A DNA stretch of 31,916 bases from Clostridiales bacterium (GTDB lineage: Bacteria; Bacillota; Clostridia; Lachnospirales; Anaerotignaceae): assembly GCA_018364635.1 (NCBI GenBank), contig JAGZLR010000025.1, positions 1-31,916 of the forward strand, given 5' to 3'. Shown here in pieces: positions 25,179 to 31,916 of the stretch (the first letter of the stretch is position 1; the number at the start of each line of letters is the position of its first letter). Below the pieces are notes generated by a model that was not told the DNA's origin, searched no databases, and saw only the letters and a list, made by a program, of their open reading frames with translations. The position numbers and the translations under genes were made by a program.

Positions 25179-26648
25179 TTAATAATCAAAAGGAAGGATA
25201 TAAGGGTATTGGCCGCCGTTGCTGTAAGGCTGCTGAGGAACTGGGGTGTTGGCCTGTGGATTCATTTCTACTTGAGATCCATCTTGAATGGTAACTGTCA
25301 AATCTATGCCTTCTTTTCCGTTTCTGATAATGTGAACAGGTACGGTTTCTCCAACTTCATGCTGGCTTAACAGAGTAACTAAAGTGTCCATATCCAACAC
25401 TTTCTGACCGCCAAAGTCTGTAATAACGTCACCTGCCTGAATACCTGCTTGTTCTGCACTTCCGCCTTCCATAACACTTGCTACAAACACGCCCATTGGA
25501 AGCTGATACAGCTCACCTAAATCAGCTGAAACAGTTTTGCCTGAAATACCAAGGTATGGTTTTGGGATAGAGCCGTTTTCTTTCAGCTGAGTGATAATTG
25601 GGGAGAGGATATTGCTAGGAATGGCATAACCCATACCTTCTACACCAGTTTCAAATGTTTTGGCAGTATTAATACCGATAACATTACCGTTATAGTCTAC
25701 CAAAGCACCACCGGAATTTCCTTCGTTGATTGCGGCATCTGTTTGAATAACAGTTAAAACTTTTCCGTCAATATTGATTTCTTTATCTGTGGCTGAAATC
25801 ATACCGCCTGTGCTGGATTTTCCCTGACCTAAAGCATTGCCAATAGCAATTACGCTTTCTCCCATTTGGATTTCATCGGAATCCCCAAAGGTAGCAACAG
25901 CATAATTTGTTACATTTGCTTTTTGAAGTTCGCTTTTTAATACTTTTACCACTGCTAAATCTGAAGTAGGGTCTGTTCCAACTAATTCTGCTGGAACGTT
26001 TTCATCCTCAGAAAAACATATTTTAATGCTGTCTGCGCTTCCAGCTACATGATCATTGGTTGCAATAAAAATATATTCTTCATCTTCGCCGAAAATAACA
26101 CCGCTTCCAGCACCAGCTGCCTCATAAGTCTGGCCATAGGTGAAAAGGCTGTTGGACTGAACATGTTCTGTGACATTGATGCTGACAACAGATGGCGCCA
26201 CTTTTTTGATAATGTTCACGGCAGCCTGATCGGAGATAAAAGGTTTCGCTATATTAGTCGCTCCGTTAGAGTTTTCTGAAGGGTTTTGACTAGAACCAGG
26301 AATCGTGTTAGGATCTGTTTGATTTTGCTGTGCATTCCTATGAGATAAGTAATACTGACTGATGCCAAGACCAGCACCTAAACTGGCGCCACCGACTAGA
26401 CTGACAACGAGACAAGCTGCGATTACCTTTTTAAATGAGGAATGTTTTTTTACCTCTGCATGATAGCAGGTTTTCTCGCTTTTCTCAAAAGTAGCCTGTT
26501 CAGTTTTTGGTTGAGCATCAGAAGATGGTTCTTGTTTTGGCTGTTGCTGCGCTTCTTCTGTAATTGGTGCTGAAGGGGCTTCGGTTGCCTCTTTCATTTC
26601 TTCTGTATCAATGATTCCTTCTTGTTTTAAATCTTTATCTTCTGTCAT
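25179..26648 (-). CDS. Membrane-anchored HtrA/DegP-type serine protease
   Basis: A 489-residue quality-control protease. The first 70 residues are acidic and rich in Gln, Pro and Glu; one membrane segment lies at about 74-98 (VIAACLVVSLVGGASLGAG), a typical Gram-positive HtrA plan with the protease outside. The chymotrypsin-like domain has His200 (ATNDHV), Asp230 (SDLAVV) and Ser312 (GNSGGAL). One PDZ domain follows (about 375-455, AGIQAGDVITDFGG), then a Pro/Gln-rich tail. The ATG at 26648 follows AAGGAGG; 27 upstream codons in frame are rejected. It stands alone, and a TATAAT-like -10 lies upstream near 26710. Confidence 0.95.
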   Translation of the reverse strand: MTEDKDLKQEGIIDTEEMKEATEAPSAPITEEAQQQPKQEPSSDAQPKTEQATFEKSEKTCYHAEVKKHSSFKKVIAACLVVSLVGGASLGAGLGISQYYLSHRNAQQNQTDPNTIPGSSQNPSENSNGATNIAKPFISDQAAVNIIKKVAPSVVSINVTEHVQSNSLFTYGQTYEAAGAGSGVIFGEDEEYIFIATNDHVAGSADSIKICFSEDENVPAELVGTDPTSDLAVVKVLKSELQKANVTNYAVATFGDSDEIQMGESVIAIGNALGQGKSSTGGMISATDKEINIDGKVLTVIQTDAAINEGNSGGALVDYNGNVIGINTAKTFETGVEGMGYAIPSNILSPIITQLKENGSIPKPYLGISGKTVSADLGELYQLPMGVFVASVMEGGSAEQAGIQAGDVITDFGGQKVLDMDTLVTLLSQHEVGETVPVHIIRNGKEGIDLTVTIQDGSQVEMNPQANTPVPQQPYSNGGQYPYILPFDY

Positions 26649-26793
26649 ATGAAGTGACCTCCTTATATTTTCATCCACATTGTTTTTCAATTTCTTTATG
26701 GATTTATTATATAGGAAATATTTGAACAAACTATGAATGAGCTGTGAAAGAATGATAAATAATTAAAAAACAAAGTTTGACTATAACCACTGT

Positions 26794-27285
26794 TTAGCAT
26801 TGTCTCAAAACACAATGGCCTGTCTCAAAGGTTTTTTTGATATCTATCACTCGTTGGTTAGAACTTCCCTTCCAGGCAAGATTGGGGTCATATAGCTCTT
26901 TCTCAAATTTTCCATCTACAAGAACATCAATCAAAGGAAGAAACGAAATGTCCTGAATTTCTTCAAAACAATAACCGGTATAGAGCCATATGGTTTTGGT
27001 AGGAAAAGAAGAATGCACCCAATGCACTAGGCTAGCAATTGTCTCACGATTTTGTAAAAACAATGGATCGCCGCCACTAAAGGTAATGCCTGAAACATAA
27101 TCTTTTTGTAGCTCCTGCGCTAGTTCCTCCTGCGCGTTTTTGTCAAAGAGAATCCCTCCGGCAGGATCCCAGGTTATTTGGTTGTGACATCCCTCACAGT
27201 GATGGCTGCATCCTGACACCCAAAGGACAACCCGAAGGCCGTCACCGTTTAGCATGTCATCTTTGGTAATGTTATGATAGCGCAT
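26794..27285 (-). CDS. nrdG: Anaerobic ribonucleoside-triphosphate reductase activating protein
   Basis: A 163-residue radical SAM enzyme that installs the glycyl radical in NrdD. The cluster motif CSHHCEGC (Cys26, Cys30, Cys33) and the SAM-side GGDPL motif (FSGGDPLF) are present, and the length is normal. Its start codon overlaps the nrdD stop as TAATG, so both are translated from one message and are regulated by the NrdR boxes ahead of nrdD. No clear terminator was found downstream before htrA. Confidence 0.96.
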   Translation of the reverse strand: MRYHNITKDDMLNGDGLRVVLWVSGCSHHCEGCHNQITWDPAGGILFDKNAQEELAQELQKDYVSGITFSGGDPLFLQNRETIASLVHWVHSSFPTKTIWLYTGYCFEEIQDISFLPLIDVLVDGKFEKELYDPNLAWKGSSNQRVIDIKKTFETGHCVLRQC

Positions 27286-29414
27286 TACATACTGATCCTT
27301 TCTTTAATTTCTGCCATTTTTGCATCGTTGAGGCGAGTATCTCCTTTGACGCGGGAATAGGAGAGATAACCGTTCATCCGGTCGATTTTGGTCAAATTTT
27401 TGCTGCCACATTTCGGACAAGTTTCCATTTCTAGCTCCTGATGTCCACAGTCATCACAATAGGCAAGGGATAGATTTACGCCTTCATAAAACCCTAGTTT
27501 CATTGCCCGACGCACAAGAGAACGAATGGCTTCCAGATTATAATTGACAGGATATTTGACATACTGAATTTTTCCGCCGTTGCAGTAATCCCAGAAACGT
27601 TTTTCTAGATTTTGCTTTTCAATTGGAGAGATATCTTCTGTTACATGACAATGAAAACCGTTGCTTACATAGGCTTTGTCGGAAACATTTTCAATAATAC
27701 CAAATTGGCGACGGAACTGTTGTACCTGAAGGCCACAGAGGTTCTCAGCAGGCGTAGCATAGATCGCATAAAGAATTTTGTCTTCTTTTTTAAATTGGCT
27801 GACCTTTTCATTAATATATTTCAGTGTCTCAAGAGCGAAGGCACCGTCTTGAGCAATAGATTTTTTGTTATAGAGCTGCTGTAATTCGTTGAGAGCTGTG
27901 ATACCAAAAGAGGCTGTGGCTGTTTTTAGTATCGGTTTTATTTTATCATGGAGTTTTAGATGGCCTCCATAAAATCCTCCTTCGCAGTAGGCTAAAGGAT
28001 TGGTAGAAGCACGCATTTCCCCAAGATAGGAGACAGTACGAATGTGGATTTGACGAATTAGATTCAAGTAGTAATCCAGCACTTCGTAAAATGGCCGATT
28101 TTCTCGTCGGCTGCGGGCATAAATCATTGGCAGATGGAGGCTTACAACACCTAAATTCCAACGGCCTACAAAAACAGGTGTATCATTTTCATCCGCTGGT
28201 TCCATACCGCCTCGTTCATACCATGGTGACAAGAAAGCACGGCACCCCATAGGACTTACAATCTGACCATATTTTTGATACATTTCAGCCACATATCCTT
28301 CGCCTGAAAGACTGAGCCAATCAGGATACATTGTTTTTGCGGAGCAGGCGATACCTGCTTCAAACACATCTTCTAGCTCTTTGCCTGGACCATGAAGTTT
28401 TTCATCATAGAGAAAAACAATTTTTGGAAATAAAACAGGTTTTTTAAAGCCTTGTTTGCCCTGGCCGTTTTTTCGGACAGAAAGCATTAAAATAGATGCC
28501 ATTTTTGCAAAACGTCCGGTACCGGTACCTGTAGTAACAGTAATAAATGGGTAATCTCCTCGGCTGGATGCTACTGTATTAAATTTGTATTCCCAACCTT
28601 GGAAGCCTTGACGGAAGTCATTCTCTACATCTTTTAATGCCTGCGCAGAACTTTTTTCTTCTGATAAGCCTAGGCTGAGATATTTTTCCAGCATTTTTTG
28701 ATAGGTTTTTTCTGCGTAAGGCTCTAATAAAAGATCCACAGATGGGACTGTAAAACCGCCGTACTGCTGGCTTGCCGCACTTAATACGATATCTCCTATA
28801 ACATCAAAAGCGACATCAAGGGTTTTCGGTTCATTATACCATAGATTGCCCATTTCAAATCCGCCGGTTAAAACGCTTTTTACATCAAATAGGCAACAGT
28901 TCATCGTATCTCTGCGGGCAGACATATCATGAATATAAATATAACCATCTCTGCATGCCTGTAATTCCTCTGTAGTCATGAAAAATTTTTGATATAATTC
29001 TTTGTTCAGCTGATTAAAAATTAAACTTCTTTTGGTAGAAACAAGGGCACTGTCGGTGTTGCTGTTTTCTTTATCCCCGATATACATAATAGACTGACTT
29101 TTTTTATAAACTTCGTCCAGCATATGTACAAAGTCCTGCTTATAGTTTCGATAGTCCCGATAACTTTTCGCTACTTTTGGGTCGGTAAGGTCCAAAGCAC
29201 CTTCTACCATGTTGTGCATTTCCCAAATTTGAATTTCATTTTTTCCCAGGGACTCAGCCTGCTTGGTTACATAGTCGCAGATGAAATCCTCCTGTTCTGG
29301 CGTAAATTTTACCATTACGCGGGTAGCGCTTTTATTGACTGCAGTTACAACTTTTTTAATATCAAAAGCCTCATGTGTTTGATCTTTTTTAATTACATAC
29401 AATTGGTGTCTCAT
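27285..29414 (-). CDS. nrdD: Anaerobic (class III) ribonucleoside-triphosphate reductase
   Basis: A 709-residue glycyl-radical enzyme making deoxyribonucleotides without oxygen. An N-terminal ATP-cone (about 1-95, YVIKKDQTHEAFDIKKVV) senses ATP/dATP. The C-terminus has the zinc site Cys653, Cys656, Cys666, Cys669 (CDDC..CPKC) and the radical Gly682 in MNGYLSYSR. The length is normal for the family. The ATG at 29414 is preceded by GAAGG. Two NrdR boxes upstream indicate control by the ATP/dATP-sensing repressor NrdR. Together with nrdG it supports an anaerobic lifestyle. Confidence 0.97.
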   Translation of the reverse strand: MRHQLYVIKKDQTHEAFDIKKVVTAVNKSATRVMVKFTPEQEDFICDYVTKQAESLGKNEIQIWEMHNMVEGALDLTDPKVAKSYRDYRNYKQDFVHMLDEVYKKSQSIMYIGDKENSNTDSALVSTKRSLIFNQLNKELYQKFFMTTEELQACRDGYIYIHDMSARRDTMNCCLFDVKSVLTGGFEMGNLWYNEPKTLDVAFDVIGDIVLSAASQQYGGFTVPSVDLLLEPYAEKTYQKMLEKYLSLGLSEEKSSAQALKDVENDFRQGFQGWEYKFNTVASSRGDYPFITVTTGTGTGRFAKMASILMLSVRKNGQGKQGFKKPVLFPKIVFLYDEKLHGPGKELEDVFEAGIACSAKTMYPDWLSLSGEGYVAEMYQKYGQIVSPMGCRAFLSPWYERGGMEPADENDTPVFVGRWNLGVVSLHLPMIYARSRRENRPFYEVLDYYLNLIRQIHIRTVSYLGEMRASTNPLAYCEGGFYGGHLKLHDKIKPILKTATASFGITALNELQQLYNKKSIAQDGAFALETLKYINEKVSQFKKEDKILYAIYATPAENLCGLQVQQFRRQFGIIENVSDKAYVSNGFHCHVTEDISPIEKQNLEKRFWDYCNGGKIQYVKYPVNYNLEAIRSLVRRAMKLGFYEGVNLSLAYCDDCGHQELEMETCPKCGSKNLTKIDRMNGYLSYSRVKGDTRLNDAKMAEIKERISM

Positions 29415-29446
29415 CGTGTGTGCCTTCTTTCACTAGTTGTGATTAA

Positions 29447-29462
29447 ACACAATTTATTGTGT
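29447..29462. promoter_or_regulatory. NrdR box 1
   Basis: ACACAATTTATTGTGT is a near-perfect palindrome matching the NrdR consensus ACACWATATATWGTGT at 15 of 16 positions. It lies 33 bases upstream of the nrdD start. Confidence 0.85.
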
Positions 29463-29477
29463 TTAAATATGAATTAT

Positions 29478-29493
29478 ATACTATAAATTGTAT
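29478..29493. promoter_or_regulatory. NrdR box 2
   Basis: ATACTATAAATTGTAT matches the NrdR consensus at 13 of 16 positions. It starts 31 bp after box 1, the integral-helical-turn spacing expected for NrdR pairs. A TATAAT on the minus strand (29473-29478) lies between the two boxes and touches the edge of box 2, so NrdR binding would cover the promoter. Confidence 0.8.
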
Positions 29494-29695
29494 TGGATCG
29501 TTGTCTGGACTCAACATTACCATAAATTTTTAAAAGACGCAACACTATAGCACTATAGAAATGATGATTTGTAGAAGACTACAAAAAAGCTGAAAAAAAG
29601 TGAGAGAACCATTATGGAATATGAGAAAGCCCCACAAAATTTTTTTTGTCATAAATTTCCCTTGACAGACAGAGAAAACTGTTGGAAGGTATGAA

Positions 29696-29720
29696 AAAAG
29701 CGCCGGTTGATTGCCGGCGC
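29696..29720 (-). terminator. Minus-strand terminator with no complete gene upstream of it
   Basis: GCGCCGG (29700-29706) pairs with CCGGCGC (29714-29720). On the minus strand it is followed by TTTTTTC, a standard terminator. The only coding-like sequence it could serve is the short frame at 29750-29842. Confidence 0.75.
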
Positions 29721-29749
29721 AAAAGGGGGTATGTTATGAAGACAGAAAA

Positions 29750-29842
29750 TTAGTTGGTGCTGTTTGTATTTGGCATATAAAACTGATGCTTATTTGCCAT
29801 ATAGTCGTTGACGATATCAAGACACTCACCAAAATGAGCAAT
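29750..29842 (-). pseudogene. Possible 3' remnant of a lost gene
   Basis: A 30-codon minus-strand frame (ending VNDYMANKHQFYMP and NTNSTN) stops at TAA just above the terminator at 29696-29720. It has no start codon with a ribosome binding site, and an in-frame stop lies directly upstream. The spacing of stop codon to terminator looks like the tail of a real gene whose 5' part has been deleted. I do not recognise the parent family. It may also be chance. Confidence 0.25.
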
Positions 29843-29922
29843 TTAAATACGCTAAGTCACATAGAGAAGATATTTTGTCAAGAGCAATAGTTTTTATGTC
29901 AAAGTCATATTTCGAAAAAATA

Positions 29923-29951
29923 TGGACTTTTATGATAATTTTTTCTATAAT
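29923..29951 (+). promoter_or_regulatory. Possible sigma-A promoter of the glycosyltransferase genes
   Basis: TGGACT (29923-29928), a 17-base spacer, and a perfect TATAAT (29946-29951), about 135 bases before the ATG at 30086. The -35 is weak (four of six). Confidence 0.45.
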
Positions 29952-30085
29952 GATTTTATGGTTTTTCATAATTGGCGAAGTCATCTTTTTCTCATGACAG
30001 AAAATGAATAATATGGTCAGCGGCCGAAAAAACTATTATTAGAACGAATTTTATTAGAAAAAGGAATACAAAAAAGGATGATGGA

Positions 30086-31210
30086 ATGATAAGAGTTTAT
30101 ATTCTTGGGGAATCGCGAGGAGTTTACCGTGTACAAAGTCTCATAAAGCTGATTGTCGATAACAGAAAGAAATACAAAATTTATTATGACAGTATCTTTT
30201 ACTGTAGTTGTCTGCTGCGTTATCTGAAAAGTATTTTTATTAATCCTTTTGTAATTCTCCGGTCCAATGTGGTCTATGTATGTACATTGAATGTGGATCT
30301 CAATATTTTTTATGAATTATTTTGGGCGAAGCTTCTGCGAAAGAAGATTATAGTTGATTTTTATGTGTCTGTATACGATACGGTTGTTTTAGACAGAAAA
30401 TGGTTCAAGGAAGGAAGTTTTCTTGCAAAACTTGCTATCATTTGTGATAAATTATTTCTGAAGATGGGCAATGAACTTTTATTCTTAACAGATACAGAAA
30501 GAAAGCATTATTTATCTCTAGCCGGTGTATCAGAACAAAATATTCGATGGCGCATTGTGCCTATTGGCGTGGAGGAACGCATTAAAACCAATGCTTCTTT
30601 TGTGAAAGGAGAAAAGGAGACGCTGAATGTCTGTTGGTGGGGGACATATATTCCGCTTCATGGACTGGATGTGCTGATGAAGGCCGCGCAAATTTTGAAA
30701 AAAGAGAATCTGCCAATTCGATGGTATTTTTTTGGCAATGATCCGAAAAAGGGGAAAACATATCTTCAGATGATTCAGGATTTGGGGATTGAAGATATTT
30801 GTTTTCTTTCTGATGAATACACATTTTCCAATGGCCGTCTGCAACAATTTTTGGAGGAAAACTGCGATATCGCTTTGGGACCATTTGGAAGTTCTTTAAA
30901 GTCAAGAAAAGTATTGTCGAACAAATATTTGGAAGCATGTTCTATGAAATGTTGTGTTCTGACTGGTCAGTCAGAGGCGGTGGACGAGTATTTTGGGAAG
31001 GAAAAAAAGAGTGTTTTTCTCAGCGAAAGGACTCCACAAGCGGTTGCAGAAAAAATATTGGAGATTTACCATATGGATAGGGATGAAATTATGGAGAGAA
31101 TAGAAAACACCTATAAGATTTTTCAAGATAACTTCACGATCGGTAAGCTTACTGACCGTATGGAAGAGGTATTAGACGATATTATGTCACCCCATACCGG
31201 GGGGGGGTGA
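30086..31210 (+). CDS. GT4-like glycosyltransferase ending at a G9 tract
   Basis: A 374-residue GT-B type glycosyltransferase. The C-terminal nucleotide-sugar domain begins near NVCWWGTYIPLHGLDVLMKA and continues through RWYFFGNDP and the CDIALGPFG..SNKYLEACSM region, where the conserved Glu of GT-B enzymes lies. The N-terminal acceptor domain is divergent, and there is no signal peptide. AAGGATGATGGA precedes the ATG at 30086. The last three codons are GGG GGG GGG inside a run of nine G (31199-31207), directly before TGA. A one-base gain would extend the protein by 27 residues to a TGA overlapping the next gene's ATG. It probably builds a capsule or exopolysaccharide; donor and acceptor are unknown. 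Confidence 0.83.
   Translation: MIRVYILGESRGVYRVQSLIKLIVDNRKKYKIYYDSIFYCSCLLRYLKSIFINPFVILRSNVVYVCTLNVDLNIFYELFWAKLLRKKIIVDFYVSVYDTVVLDRKWFKEGSFLAKLAIICDKLFLKMGNELLFLTDTERKHYLSLAGVSEQNIRWRIVPIGVEERIKTNASFVKGEKETLNVCWWGTYIPLHGLDVLMKAAQILKKENLPIRWYFFGNDPKKGKTYLQMIQDLGIEDICFLSDEYTFSNGRLQQFLEENCDIALGPFGSSLKSRKVLSNKYLEACSMKCCVLTGQSEAVDEYFGKEKKSVFLSERTPQAVAEKILEIYHMDRDEIMERIENTYKIFQDNFTIGKLTDRMEEVLDDIMSPHTGGG
31199..31207 (+). repeat. Homopolymer tract of nine G, possible slippage site
   Basis: Nine consecutive G residues form the last codons of the glycosyltransferase, an outlier in this AT-rich sequence. Such tracts in surface-sugar glycosyltransferase genes are known phase-variation sites in other bacteria. 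A sequencing or assembly length error is equally possible. Confidence 0.6.
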
Positions 31211-31286
31211 TTGGCTGTAAGGGGTTAGTTTCTCCTTTTGTTTTGCTCAAACCTTCTTTTTCACAGTTTGAATGGGAGGGTGCAGC

Positions 31287-31826
31287 ATGAAACTTACGAT
31301 TATGATCCCGACGTATAACCGATGTGAAGATTTAATGAAAAATTTGGACTTGCTATGTGGTTTCATTAAAAGGCTGAACAGGCTGGAAGATACCTGCCTG
31401 TTGATTAGTGACAACCACTCCACAGACAATACAAAAAAAGCTGTAGAAAGCATTCAGGCAAAGTATCAGGATGTAAAGATTACTTACCATTTGAATGAAG
31501 TAAATATTGGTCTTGGCAGAAATTTTGTGAAAGTATTGGAGTTGGCTGATTCAGAATATGGGCTATTGCTGGGCGATGACGATTATATCGATGAGTTGTA
31601 TTTGAAAAAAGTTTTAGAATTAATTGAAGACCATGCAGTGGGATGTATTATACCAAGTTATTATAATATTTATCCTAATGGTACAAAAATGGGCAGAGGA
31701 AGAGATCTGGATAAAAAAAGTTCATACCAGGAGAAGGGGATTCGTAATTGTTTGCGATATTCTTGGAGGGCTCATCAGATGAGCGGACTAGTGTTCCGGA
31801 CAGAAGGTTTATTCGAGGAATGTTGA
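31287..31826 (+). CDS. GT2 family glycosyltransferase, truncated at the 3' end
   Basis: The first 179 residues of a GT-A fold glycosyltransferase. It opens with LTIMIPTYNR, has the nucleotide-binding SDNHSTDNT and the metal-binding DDD motif in LLLGDDDY, and reaches the acceptor-side QMSGLVFRTEG. Family members are usually about 290-330 residues, so roughly a third is missing. The ATG at 31287 follows GGGAGGG; an upstream ATG at 31272 overlaps that site and is rejected. The reading frame stops at 31824-31826, exactly where sequence changes into a tRNA gene on the other strand, so the stop is a product of the junction and not the natural end. Confidence 0.82.
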   Translation: MKLTIMIPTYNRCEDLMKNLDLLCGFIKRLNRLEDTCLLISDNHSTDNTKKAVESIQAKYQDVKITYHLNEVNIGLGRNFVKVLELADSEYGLLLGDDDYIDELYLKKVLELIEDHAVGCIIPSYYNIYPNGTKMGRGRDLDKKSSYQEKGIRNCLRYSWRAHQMSGLVFRTEGLFEEC

Positions 31827-31863
31827 TGCGAACGAAGCGCTCTACCAACTGAGCTACAGCCCC
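31826..31863 (-). tRNA. tRNA-Ala (anticodon CGC), 5' half only
   Basis: Read on the minus strand, the 5' end of a tRNA is clear: acceptor GGGGCTG, TA, D arm GCTC-AGTTGGTA-GAGC, then anticodon stem CTTCG and loop TTCGCAT with anticodon CGC. Identity stops right after the anticodon loop: the next bases (CAACA) do not pair with CTTCG. The 3' half is therefore missing and replaced by glycosyltransferase sequence. The type is inferred from the anticodon and 5' half alone. Confidence 0.7.
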
Positions 31864-31916
31864 TTGGATGTTACTTTGCTCCGCAAAGCAACTCGCAACA
31901 ATATAGTACGGAGTGC
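31864..31916 (-). other. 5' flank of the broken tRNA, up to the window edge
   Basis: These 53 bases lie upstream of the tRNA on the minus strand and contain the short hairpin TTTGC-TCC-GCAAA. They look like rRNA/tRNA spacer sequence. I see no gene or promoter that can be supported. Confidence 0.4.

Larger units (their letters stand above)
29494..30085. other. Long intergenic region upstream of the glycosyltransferase genes
   Basis: Between the NrdR boxes and the next gene lie about 590 bases with no complete gene. It contains the minus-strand hairpin at 29696-29720, the orphan minus-strand reading frame at 29750-29842, and a plus-strand promoter candidate at 29923-29951. A tandem CACTATAG repeat occurs near 29543-29560. 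Confidence 0.5.

Overview
This window looks like chromosomal DNA from a low-GC, anaerobic, endospore-forming Firmicute, probably Clostridia and perhaps Lachnospiraceae. The evidence is AT-rich sequence with strong AGGAGG ribosome binding sites, a SpoVT regulator behind a sigma-G-like promoter, a class III (oxygen-sensitive) ribonucleotide reductase with NrdR boxes, ferritin and flavodoxin, and many intrinsic terminators. The genus cannot be fixed from the sequence alone. The window opens inside a 23S rRNA gene and closes on a broken tRNA, so it may be a contig bounded by repeats.

Layout. 1-415: the 3' end of 23S rRNA, then tRNA-Thr, tRNA-Tyr and initiator tRNA-fMet and a terminator, with no 5S rRNA visible. 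416-3400: an XRE regulator, a DUF3793-flavodoxin operon on the minus strand behind a possible metalloregulator palindrome, and a DUF2971 gene. 3523-6259: two tandem, divergent MATE exporters. 6363-7671: an ECF sigma factor overlapping a membrane protein that is probably its anti-sigma factor. 7771-9730: an accessory-looking block with a leader ORF inside a large hairpin, a CD3324-type small DNA-binding protein, an N-terminal-cysteine (Ntn) amide hydrolase and a xenobiotic/streptogramin-type acetyltransferase. 10115-11445: an ECF vitamin-transporter S component and, divergently, ferritin.

11606-14891 is a three-gene operon (glycosyltransferase, mannose-6-phosphate isomerase, mannose-1-phosphate guanylyltransferase) that makes GDP-mannose and probably uses it; phosphomannomutase is not in the window. 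15051-21678 holds spoVT, a secreted GLUG-repeat protein on the opposite strand, an RlmI-like rRNA methyltransferase followed by the AzlC/AzlD branched-chain amino-acid exporter, and a secreted LysM-M28 peptidase. 21891-29414 is all on the minus strand: an SseB-domain protein, a lipoteichoic-acid-synthase-type membrane enzyme, a membrane-anchored HtrA protease, and nrdG/nrdD with two NrdR boxes 31 bp apart.

29415-30085 is mostly noncoding, with a minus-strand terminator below a short orphan reading frame that may be a gene remnant. 30086-31826 holds two surface-polysaccharide-type glycosyltransferases. The first ends at a run of nine G residues; a +1 change there would extend it to an ATGA overlap with the second, which suggests phase variation or a sequencing error. 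The second is cut short where it meets the 5' half of a minus-strand tRNA-Ala, broken at the anticodon loop. That junction is either an assembly chimera or a recombination point.

There is no CRISPR array, intact transposase, integrase or phage gene. No entirely new system is evident. The observations most worth checking are the G9 tract, the tRNA junction, the leader/hairpin ahead of the CD3324 gene, the Ntn hydrolase lacking a conserved Arg, and the LysM-M28 fusion.
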